Shown here piece by piece: positions 35,946 to 43,668 of a stretch of 64,000 nt of DNA. The notes under the pieces were generated by a model, which ran no database searches, had not been told where the DNA came from, and saw only the letters and a list, made by a program, of their open reading frames with translations. The DNA comes from Teredinibacter haidensis (lineage in GTDB: Bacteria > Pseudomonadota > Gammaproteobacteria > Pseudomonadales > Cellvibrionaceae): assembly GCF_014211975.1 (NCBI RefSeq), contig NZ_CP060084.1, positions 124,001 through 188,000 on the forward strand, given 5' to 3'. Both the position numbers and the translations under genes were made by a program. Each line of letters opens with the position of its first letter. Within the stretch, counting starts at the first letter, position 1.

Positions 35946-37076
35946 GTGAAATTAGTATCGATAAAAACAGCCTTGAAATGGCTTTCTTTAAGCTTGCCAT
36001 TCATTATTACTGCCTGCGGGGGAGGTGGCGGCGGTGCGTCCGGTGGCTCTAGTTCCAGTGCTAGCAGCAGTTCAAACTCAAGCTCTTCTGCTGCCAGCCA
36101 ATACTCGATGGCAGACTTTAGTGGTGATCTCGGGCGTGCAATTACGGTGGAATATCAACAGCTGAATACCGATGTTGCGGCACTCGAAAGTGCAGCAAGT
36201 ACTTTTTGTGCTGATACGGCCAGTACTGTAGCTTTCGAGCAATTACAAACTGGCTGGGTTGTTGCGCAGCGTCAATGGCAGAGAGTGCAGGGTATTAATT
36301 TTGGCCCGGCAAATGATGATAATCGCCGCTACTTGATCGCCTTCTATCCTATTGATGACGCCAGCTTGAGTAGTCGCGTTGAAGCCCTTATTTCGGGCAC
36401 CCAGAATATTGCGGAAACTATCCCCGCGAGCGCCGCGGAGCTGCAGGGCTTCCCTGCACTAGAATATTTACTGTTTCGGGAAAATGCACTGACATTAATA
36501 CGTGTTCCGGCCGAAACCGCCCGCCACTGTGAATTTATCTCGGTGGTTGCAGGCAACTTGGACTCGCTGATTGAGCCGATAGCGAATGAATGGGCCGGCA
36601 GTTACGGTGCAGCATTTTCTGCCTCTGATAATAGCCAGGCTTCGCTGGAAAACTGGTTTGGAGGGATTGCCGAGCTTTTACAAATTGTTGAGGACAGTAA
36701 GCTGCGGCAGGTGGCAACGGGCAATACCGATAATATTGAATCTGCGTTGGCTCAGGTGTCTCGCGATAATATTGCACAAAATCTTGATAGCCTCTTTTCC
36801 ATCACGACGATGGGAATCGATAGCGGTTTGGATTACCTCCTTATCGAATCTGATCTTGCCTCGCTGAATACCGAATTTGCGATGCGGCTGGCTCAGTTTG
36901 TTACTGCGGAATCTGCCAGTGATTTATCTTTGCTGGCATTAAGCGAAACCAGCGCTGGCGTAACGGAAATGGAAATCCTTGCCGATACTGTCCACCAGGT
37001 ACTGGAGTTTTTTGCCAGCGATATAGCTGATGCCTTGGGAATTTATATTGGTTTTAATGGTGCAGACGGAGACTAA
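35946..37076 (+). CDS. Imelysin-family lipoprotein, second copy
   Basis: A 376-residue lipoprotein starting at GTG with TGAGGAG before it. The lipobox is TAC with Cys24, followed by GGGGGG and a polyserine linker to about residue 58, which keeps the imelysin domain away from the membrane. The domain shows WVVAQRQWQRVQGINFGP, FYPIDD, and GFPALEYLLF, in which the His of GxHxxE is replaced by Pro while the Glu is kept. This variant is, to my knowledge, typical of a second imelysin subfamily that sits beside di-heme oxidoreductases. Likely an iron-linked binding protein with a different site from the first copy. Confidence 0.92.
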   Translation: MKLVSIKTALKWLSLSLPFIITACGGGGGGASGGSSSSASSSSNSSSSAASQYSMADFSGDLGRAITVEYQQLNTDVAALESAASTFCADTASTVAFEQLQTGWVVAQRQWQRVQGINFGPANDDNRRYLIAFYPIDDASLSSRVEALISGTQNIAETIPASAAELQGFPALEYLLFRENALTLIRVPAETARHCEFISVVAGNLDSLIEPIANEWAGSYGAAFSASDNSQASLENWFGGIAELLQIVEDSKLRQVATGNTDNIESALAQVSRDNIAQNLDSLFSITTMGIDSGLDYLLIESDLASLNTEFAMRLAQFVTAESASDLSLLALSETSAGVTEMEILADTVHQVLEFFASDIADALGIYIGFNGADGD

Positions 37077-37078
37077 TC

Positions 37079-38170
37079 GTGAATCGTCGTAGTTTTCTCG
37101 GCTGGGGACTTGCCACCGGCGCGCTGGTAACGCTAGGGGGCGTGGGCGGTTATTTTTATCGTCGCCCGCAAGTCGCCATGCTCAGTGCTGCATCCTCTGG
37201 TGGAAATCATTATGGTGTTTTGCTTGACGCATTGGGCAATATTATCCAGCAGGCTCCCTTACCCTCCCGCGCACATGCTGCAACATTTAATACTCGAACC
37301 CAGCAGGCGCTTTTTTTCTGTCGTCGACCGGGTGCCCAATTATTTATTGTGGAGCCAGAGAGGGGCTTAACCTCGACGGTAAATAGCGGGGTGGGGCGGC
37401 ATTTTTATGGCCACGGAATTCTGACAGCGGATCAACGGTATTTGTTGGCAACTGAAAATGATTACGAGTCGGGCGAGGGCGTTATTTCCATTCGCGATGC
37501 CGAGCGGGGCTACCAATTGATCGAAGAAATTCCCAGCTTTGGAATTGGTCCGCACGAGTTGGCGTTTGTCGATGCGGCGACCGATACTTTGATTGTCGCC
37601 AATGGTGGTTTACGCACCCATCCACAGCATTCCCGTGTTCCCATAAATCTGGACACGATGCAGCCTAACGTCACCTTTATTGATTGGCAGAAGGGGAGCG
37701 CTCTGTCCCAGTGGCAACCACCGATGCACCAATTAAGTCTGCGACATTTAACCGTGCACGAAGGTACCGCCATTATTGGAGCCCAGTACCAGGGCGCGAA
37801 AATGGATTCTGTACCGTTGGTTTTCTCTGCCGGTGAAAATAGCCCGCTGGTAAGCTATAGGGCGAACGGAAAATTTAGCGCCGAACACAACCAATATACA
37901 GCAAGTGTTTGTGCTGTAAATTCAGATAGCGTGTTAATTTCGTGCCCAAAAGCTAATCGTGTAACGCATTGGTATCAGCAGCAGCTGATCGAAAGCGTGG
38001 CTGTGCGAGATGTTGCCGGCGTGGCCAAGCATAAAGTCTCTAATGCGATTTACTATAGCAGCGGAGACGGATCTATTGGTCGCGTTGAGATGGCTGATCG
38101 GACATTGAACTTTAGCCCCTTGTTTACGCATAAGGGATTACGTTGGGATAACCACCTTGTTACGGTTTAG
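37079..38170 (+). CDS. DUF1513 Tat-exported beta-propeller-like protein
   Basis: A 363-residue protein starting at GTG two bases after the stop of the second imelysin. It has a twin-arginine signal, MNRRSFLGWG, followed by a hydrophobic core, so it is exported folded. The rest matches DUF1513: ARAHATTFNT-like RAHAATFNT, VGRHFYGHGILTADQRYLLATENDY in parts, ISIRDAERGYQLIEEIPSFGIGPHEL, and VANGGLRTHP. Repeated beta-strand patterns suggest a propeller. Its constant company with imelysin and di-heme oxidoreductase genes implies a shared iron-related pathway; Tat export suggests a cofactor or metal inserted in the cytoplasm. Function not established. Confidence 0.9.
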   Translation: MNRRSFLGWGLATGALVTLGGVGGYFYRRPQVAMLSAASSGGNHYGVLLDALGNIIQQAPLPSRAHAATFNTRTQQALFFCRRPGAQLFIVEPERGLTSTVNSGVGRHFYGHGILTADQRYLLATENDYESGEGVISIRDAERGYQLIEEIPSFGIGPHELAFVDAATDTLIVANGGLRTHPQHSRVPINLDTMQPNVTFIDWQKGSALSQWQPPMHQLSLRHLTVHEGTAIIGAQYQGAKMDSVPLVFSAGENSPLVSYRANGKFSAEHNQYTASVCAVNSDSVLISCPKANRVTHWYQQQLIESVAVRDVAGVAKHKVSNAIYYSSGDGSIGRVEMADRTLNFSPLFTHKGLRWDNHLVTV

Positions 38171-38288
38171 CGGTTTGTTAGCCTGAGTTGGTTAATTCTC
38201 TACGATGTTAATGAAACAGTATTTGACGATTGCTGGCGCTAACGGTAGCAGAGTCACAAAATTAAGGAACAAAAAACGGTTCACTCCT

Positions 38289-40469
38289 ATGTTGAAAAAA
38301 ATGCTTTTCCCCCTTGTTGTAACCGCCTTCACTACCAGCGCTTTCGCCGCTGATGATATAGCCTCCGACCCCCGAGGTTTAATCGAAGAGATGATGGTAA
38401 CCGGTGGCGCTGATGCCATTTATTCCTTAAGCGGCTCGGCAACTTTTATTGACGAAGAGCAGATCGCTAAATTTGAAATAACCGATATCAATGCTTTGTT
38501 AAGGGATGTTCCCGGTGTTTACATTCGCCAGGAGGATGGTTTTGGCTTGCGTCCTAATATTGGTTTGCGAGGAACGTCCAGCGAGCGCAGTTCCAAAATC
38601 ACCATGATGGAAGACGGTATTTTAATTGGCCCCGCACCTTATTCTGCACCTGCAGCTTACTATGTTCCTAATATTTCTAGAATGTCTGCAGTTGAAGTCT
38701 TTAAAGGCCCGGCGGCGATTGAGTATGGTCCCCATACGGTGGGTGGTGCCGTAAACTTTGTGACTCGCGCGGTACCAGAAAGCGAAGGCGGCGAGCTGAA
38801 CGCCGCACTGGGCAGCTTTGGTTTTGAAAAATATCGGGCGTTTTACGGTAATAGCTTCGAACAGTGGGGTTTTACTATTGATGCGCTACATTTCGGTTCT
38901 GATGGGTTTAAAGAGCTGGATACTGGTGGTGATACGGGGTTTGATCGAAATGATCTCAATGCAAAACTGCGTTGGCATTCGGGTGCTTCTGCGAGAGTGT
39001 ATCAGGAGCTGGAGATTAAGCTGGGCTATGCGGATGAAAGCTCCAATGAAACCTATTTGGGGTTAACGGAAAGTGATTTTCTGGAAAACCCTTTGCGTCG
39101 TTACGCCGCGAGTCGGCTGGATAAATTCACCTCTGAACATACCCAGCTACAGCTGTTACACAGCGCTGAATTTAGCGATAGCCTGAAAATTATTTCTCGC
39201 GCTTACTACCACAGTTATGAACGCGCCTGGAATAAATTCGATGGCTTTATTAACGGTGTGGAGTTGCGTACGGTTTTGGCTAGCCCGGATATTTTTGCTT
39301 CGCAAATGCAAATACTGCAAGGCGAAGCAGACAGTAATCGCAACAGCAATCAGCGACTGGACCTTACCAACAATGATCGCAGTTACGAGGTTAATGGCGT
39401 GCAGGTGGAAGCCAAATATGAGCTGCTGACCGGAGCGCTACAACATACACTTAACGCGGGTATACGTCTTCATAACGATTGGGTAGAACGTCACCACAGC
39501 CAGCGCGGTTATTTTATGACGGCGGGTGAACTGGTCTTCGATGATGATGAAACGCGATTGCCGAAAGCGCTGAACCGCGGCGAAGCGAGCGCGCTTGCCC
39601 TGTTTGTTCGTGACGAAATGGCGTGGGGTAATTGGTTGTTGAATGCAGGGTTGCGGCACGAAACGATTGAATCAGACTTTGTCGAGGAGGCTGGAGCTGG
39701 CGCGAATTTTAGTCACACGCAAGAGGTGTTAATGCCGGGTGCTGGTGCGTTTTACCACTTTAATGATTCCTTTGGCTTTTTGTTTGGTGTAAACAAAGGT
39801 TTTTCTGCTAAAGCGGCATCCGCCGCACCGGAAGTCGAGCCGGAAGAGAGTGTTAACTACGAATACGGTCTGCGTTACCGCAATAAGGAAACGCGCATAG
39901 AAGCCATCGGTTTTTATAGCGATTACAAAAACCTACTGGGTCGCTGTCGTATATCCGACCCCTGCTCTGGTGAGGAATTTAATGGCGGCGAAGTCGATGT
40001 TTTTGGATTGGAGTTTAATGCGTCAACATATCTTCAGTTGAGCCCAAGCCTTTCTATGCCGATTAGTGCAGTTTATACCTTTACGGACGCTACATTTGCG
40101 ACGGGATTTGAATCGGGCTTTGATATTTGGGGGGATGTGGAAAAAGGAGATCAGTTACCTTATTTGCCAGAGCATCAGGGCCGCATTCAATTCGGTTTAA
40201 ATTCGGGAAGAATCAACAGTAGCGTGGCCATTAATTATATTGGTGAAATGCGCGAAATAGCGGGCAGTGGGGATTATGAAGAGGCTGCGCACACCGAGGC
40301 TCTTACGACTTTTGATATATCCGTTAGCTATCAATTATTAAATGATCTTACTTTGCGATTGGTCGGAGAAAATATTACCGATCAGTTGGAAGTCGTTTCA
40401 CGCCGCCCCTACGGAGCGCGTCCCAATGCGCCACGTATAATTAAGGCGAGTGTTAACTGGCTTTTTTAA
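38289..40469 (+). CDS. TonB-dependent outer-membrane receptor, FecA-like
   Basis: A 726-residue receptor counted from ATG 38289, which gives a good signal peptide (LLKKMLFPLVV-like, cleaved near AFA-AD); the frame is open back to 38205. A TonB-box-like EEMMVTGG stands near the mature N-terminus. The plug domain has INALLRDVPGVYIRQEDGFGLRPNIGLRG in pieces and VEVFKGPAAIEYGPHTVGGAVNF, and a 22-strand-type barrel ends in terminal Phe (NWLF), as outer-membrane assembly requires. Similarity to FecA-type receptors and the linked imelysins suggest uptake of a ferric chelate. It lies 118 bp after DUF1513 and may have its own promoter. Confidence 0.92.
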   Translation: MLKKMLFPLVVTAFTTSAFAADDIASDPRGLIEEMMVTGGADAIYSLSGSATFIDEEQIAKFEITDINALLRDVPGVYIRQEDGFGLRPNIGLRGTSSERSSKITMMEDGILIGPAPYSAPAAYYVPNISRMSAVEVFKGPAAIEYGPHTVGGAVNFVTRAVPESEGGELNAALGSFGFEKYRAFYGNSFEQWGFTIDALHFGSDGFKELDTGGDTGFDRNDLNAKLRWHSGASARVYQELEIKLGYADESSNETYLGLTESDFLENPLRRYAASRLDKFTSEHTQLQLLHSAEFSDSLKIISRAYYHSYERAWNKFDGFINGVELRTVLASPDIFASQMQILQGEADSNRNSNQRLDLTNNDRSYEVNGVQVEAKYELLTGALQHTLNAGIRLHNDWVERHHSQRGYFMTAGELVFDDDETRLPKALNRGEASALALFVRDEMAWGNWLLNAGLRHETIESDFVEEAGAGANFSHTQEVLMPGAGAFYHFNDSFGFLFGVNKGFSAKAASAAPEVEPEESVNYEYGLRYRNKETRIEAIGFYSDYKNLLGRCRISDPCSGEEFNGGEVDVFGLEFNASTYLQLSPSLSMPISAVYTFTDATFATGFESGFDIWGDVEKGDQLPYLPEHQGRIQFGLNSGRINSSVAINYIGEMREIAGSGDYEEAAHTEALTTFDISVSYQLLNDLTLRLVGENITDQLEVVSRRPYGARPNAPRIIKASVNWLF

Positions 40470-40482
40470 TTACAAAATGTAA

Positions 40483-40509
40483 GTTGGGGTAAGCTAGGCG
40501 CACCCCAAC
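40483..40509 (+). terminator. Terminator-like hairpin after the TonB receptor
   Basis: GTTGGGGT pairs with ACCCCAAC around an 11-base loop, 13 bases after the stop, and flanking ACAAAATG and CATTTGT can extend the stem imperfectly. No T-tract longer than three follows. Confidence 0.5.
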
Positions 40510-40607
40510 GCATTTGTATCGAACGAACCTAGCGCCGAATGTCCCAGTTTGTACGCTTTTTCTAATCCTTCCTTCCAAGTAAAAACGCTTTTCCGCTATA
40601 CTCCGGC

Positions 40608-40640
40608 AGTACATATAGTGAACATGACTATATATGTACT
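40608..40640. promoter_or_regulatory. Long imperfect inverted repeat upstream of the esterase gene
   Basis: AGTACATATAGT and ACTATATATGTACT are inverted repeats separated by seven bases, with two extra bases in the second arm. They lie about 110 bp before the CE15 gene start and could be an operator or mRNA hairpin. Confidence 0.4.
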
Positions 40641-40747
40641 GAAGTATCCCACAAGTTGTATCCGAAATCTTATACGACTCCTTTCACCGAGCAGTGGCAG
40701 GTGGCTTCGTCGTAAATCCAATAAAAAAATAAAACGGAGTTTTCGAT

Positions 40748-43207
40748 ATGAAAATTGAACAATATGCACGTGCGAGACGTTGCCGATGGTTTAGCCGGTT
40801 ATTCGCAGTTATCAGTTGTAGTTGTATCTATACCAGCATGGCCCAGGTGGCCGTAAATGAAATTGAAGTTCGTATGCTCGGTGTTACCGGCGATGAACAA
40901 GTGAGTTTAGACGTTGGTGGTAGTACCGTTCAGAGCTGGACACCAACAACCTCAATGGCCAGTTACAGCGCCAGTACCAGTGCTTCGGGTGAAGTGCGAA
41001 TTGTCTTTAGTAACGATAGCGGTGATCGCGACGTCCGGGTCGATTATATCGTTATTAATGGTGAGACCCTGCAGGCTGAAGATCAGCAGGATAATACCGG
41101 CGCCTGGGATAATTCCTGTGGCGGTGGGGAGTACAGTGAATGGTTGCACTGTGATGGTTCCATTGGCTTTGGGTATCTGGATGCGCCTGTTAGCAGTTCA
41201 TCCAGTAGCTCCAGTAGTAGTTCCAGCTCCAGTGTCTCAAGTTCATCCAGCAGCGTAAGCAGTTCCAGCTCTGTTGCTGGAACCTGCGAAGAAATGTGTC
41301 AGTGGTATCAGGATGAGCCTCGTCCGCTTTGTCTGAATCAGGATAGCGGTTGGGGGTGGGAAAGCTCCGAGAGCTGTATTGGTCGGACCACCTGTGAGAG
41401 CCAGAGTGGTAGCGGTGGAGTGGTACAGGTGTGTACCGGTAGCAGCAGCTCTTCAAGCTCTAGTTCGAGTAGTTCTTCAAGCTCTAGCTCGAGTAGCTCT
41501 TCGTCCAGTTCAAGCAGTTCTTCTAGTTCGAGCTCCAGCAGTTCCAGTGTCAGCGGAAACCTGTTGAGTAATGGCGGTGCAGAAAACGGTTTGAGCCCAT
41601 GGGATGGTCACTACACAACAGTAGAACTTAGTCAGACCCGTGTTCACTCTGGCTCGTACAGCGTTCTGGCGGCGAACCGAACGGCCAACTATCACGGCGC
41701 ACTTTACCCATTACCTGCCTTGAGTGTTGGTCAAAATTATACGTTTTCAATCTGGATTCGCCTGGCCGATGGCGAGGGTTCGAATACCGTTAAGATGACC
41801 GTTCGCAACGTAACTGGCTCGGGTACCGACTATTACAACCTGCCTTCTGCAAATGTAAATGATAGCGGTTGGGTGGAGTTGACCGGTAGTTACACGCATG
41901 AAAACAGTGGTGATGTTGATGTGTATATTGAGTCTGACGATGCCAGCCTGGCGTTTTATGTAGATGACTTGGTTCTGACGACTGAGGGCGGTGTTAGTCC
42001 AACGCCAACGCCAACCCCGACACCTGATCCCAATGGTAATCCGCTAGAACCCAGTGGCATTGAAAACTCTGGGGCCGGTTGTTACGTGCCCAATCTCGGT
42101 AGCTATTCATCGCTGCCGGTAATTAGTGAATTGCCAGATCCGTTCCAATTAATAGATGGCTCGGAAATGAGTTCTGTTTATGACTGGCCTTGTCGACGTG
42201 CGGAAATGAGCGCTCAGTTACAGAAATGGGTTTACGGCGAAAAACCTGCTCCGACAGCAACGGTTACGGGTTCTGCCAGCAGTAATAGTATTACCGTCAA
42301 TGTCTCTGATAATGGTAATTCTATTTCCTTTAATGCCAGTATCAGTATGCCGACCAGTGGCTCTGCTCCCTATCCGGCTATGATCGGTATTGGTGGCTCC
42401 AACCTGGATAATACCGCGTTGCGCAACAAGGGCGTTGCAGTCATTACCTTCCCCAATAATGAGATTGGTGAGCAGACGAATTCCAGTTCGCGTGGTCGCG
42501 GTAAGTTCTTCGATATTTACGGCAGTAACCACAGCGCCAGTGCCACCGTGGCCTGGGCCTGGGGAGTAAGCCGCTTGATCGATGCGTTGGAAAACAGCTC
42601 TGGGCACAATATTGACCCAAGCCGTTTAGGTGTTACCGGATGTTCACGCAACGGTAAAGGCGCCATTGTTGTCGGTGCACTGGACGAGCGTATTATGCTG
42701 ACTATTCCGCAGGAAAGTGGCTCCGGTGGTGTCGCTGCATGGCGTGTTTCCGATGCGCAGAAAGCGGCTGGGCAGAATGTTCAAACCGCCAGCCAGATCG
42801 TAGGTGAAAATGTTTGGCTGCGAAATGATTTCTCGCAGTTCAGTAATAGTGTCACCAGACTGCCGGTCGATAACCATCAGTTGTTAGGGCTGGTCGCCCC
42901 GCGCGGCTTGCTGGTTATTGAAAATACCGATCAGGAGTGGTTGGGTAATGTCAGCACCTACACGTCGTCGTTAGCGGCGCGGGAAATCTGGAAGGCGCTG
43001 GGCATTGGTGATCGTATGGGCGTTTCACAGATCGGTGGTCACAACCACTGTTCTTTTCCCTCCTCACAACAGCCCGAAGTGGACGCATTTGTTGAGAAGT
43101 TCCTGCTGGGCAATAACTCAGCAAATACCAGTAATGTGGAAAGAACCGATGGTAGCTTCTCGGTAGATCGTTCCCGCTGGATGCCCTGGAATACCCCCTC
43201 GCTGTAA
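40748..43207 (+). CDS. Secreted multimodular glucuronoyl esterase: CBM60-CBM10-CBM4/22-like-CE15
   Basis: An 819-residue secreted enzyme. Modules in order: signal peptide to about residue 32; CBM60 (about 34-150, EVRMLGVTGDEQVSL and EYSEWLHCDGSIGFG); polyserine linker; CBM10 (about 180-230, QWYQDEPRPLC and SGWGWESSESC); a run of 36 serines at 232-267; a CBM4/22-like module (about 270-415, NGGAENGLSPWDG); a Pro/Thr linker; and a family CE15 esterase (about 433-815). Catalytic residues are Ser633 in GCSRNGKG, Glu656 in IPQESG and a His in GGHNHC (His767, or His765). CE15 enzymes cut the ester between lignin alcohols and the 4-O-methyl-glucuronic acid of xylan. The CBMs should target xylan and cellulose, so it acts on plant cell walls. 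Confidence 0.94.
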   Translation: MKIEQYARARRCRWFSRLFAVISCSCIYTSMAQVAVNEIEVRMLGVTGDEQVSLDVGGSTVQSWTPTTSMASYSASTSASGEVRIVFSNDSGDRDVRVDYIVINGETLQAEDQQDNTGAWDNSCGGGEYSEWLHCDGSIGFGYLDAPVSSSSSSSSSSSSSSVSSSSSSVSSSSSVAGTCEEMCQWYQDEPRPLCLNQDSGWGWESSESCIGRTTCESQSGSGGVVQVCTGSSSSSSSSSSSSSSSSSSSSSSSSSSSSSSSSSSSSVSGNLLSNGGAENGLSPWDGHYTTVELSQTRVHSGSYSVLAANRTANYHGALYPLPALSVGQNYTFSIWIRLADGEGSNTVKMTVRNVTGSGTDYYNLPSANVNDSGWVELTGSYTHENSGDVDVYIESDDASLAFYVDDLVLTTEGGVSPTPTPTPTPDPNGNPLEPSGIENSGAGCYVPNLGSYSSLPVISELPDPFQLIDGSEMSSVYDWPCRRAEMSAQLQKWVYGEKPAPTATVTGSASSNSITVNVSDNGNSISFNASISMPTSGSAPYPAMIGIGGSNLDNTALRNKGVAVITFPNNEIGEQTNSSSRGRGKFFDIYGSNHSASATVAWAWGVSRLIDALENSSGHNIDPSRLGVTGCSRNGKGAIVVGALDERIMLTIPQESGSGGVAAWRVSDAQKAAGQNVQTASQIVGENVWLRNDFSQFSNSVTRLPVDNHQLLGLVAPRGLLVIENTDQEWLGNVSTYTSSLAAREIWKALGIGDRMGVSQIGGHNHCSFPSSQQPEVDAFVEKFLLGNNSANTSNVERTDGSFSVDRSRWMPWNTPSL
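41441..41548 (+). repeat. Polyserine tract, 36 codons
   Basis: Thirty-six Ser codons in a row using all six synonymous codons (AGC 10, AGT 9, TCT 7, TCG 4, TCA 3, TCC 3 by my count). It is a flexible inter-module linker of the kind characteristic of Cellvibrionaceae glycoside-active enzymes. Confidence 0.95.
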
Positions 43208-43220
43208 TCGTACCCTCCTA

Positions 43221-43249
43221 AAAACCGGCTGCTAGCGGCAGCCGGTTTT
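43221..43249 (+). terminator. Intrinsic terminator of the CE15 gene
   Basis: AAAACCGGCTGC pairs perfectly with GCAGCCGGTTTT (12 bp) around loop TAGCG, 13 bases after the stop, with a further T-run about nine bases on. Confidence 0.9.
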
Positions 43250-43668
43250 CTCCCCCATTTTTTTATTTTACAGTAGGTGTGATTGTTGTTCCTGTCATTG
43301 CCCACTATTTACTGAACATCTTCATTGTTGGTTCTGAACGTCTGCCCGATAAGACATTTTTGGCGCCGTATTGTAGGTAACGACAATCTCCTCATTTTAC
43401 TTGTTGATCACACCTGATTTGTCCGTATGTGGCTGGGGTAACAATAGTCTGGAGTTCAAAAGACCGAGTATGCGATAGATATTACGGTTCCCCCTTATTG
43501 AAATGTCATCGAAACGAGCTATAAACGGTATAGAGATTTTGTTGTTGTGAAATAGATAGCAGTCATATCAACGACAAGCGTAAAGCGGTGTATTACGCTG
43601 GCTGAATATGGATCAATGCGCAAATAGATTCTTCGATGAACTAGGCTGTTACTGGAAACAAGATTGTT
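43250..43668. other. Intergenic region without a recognised gene
   Basis: After the CE15 terminator about 420 bp precede the acyl-CoA ligase gene. No open frame, hairpin or repeat here can be supported; the promoter of the downstream gene presumably lies within it. Confidence 0.45.

Noticed and set aside
41190..41548. Regular short repeats that could suggest a CRISPR array or microsatellite
   Set aside because: The repeats are serine codons in frame in the esterase gene; there are no fixed repeat and spacer lengths.
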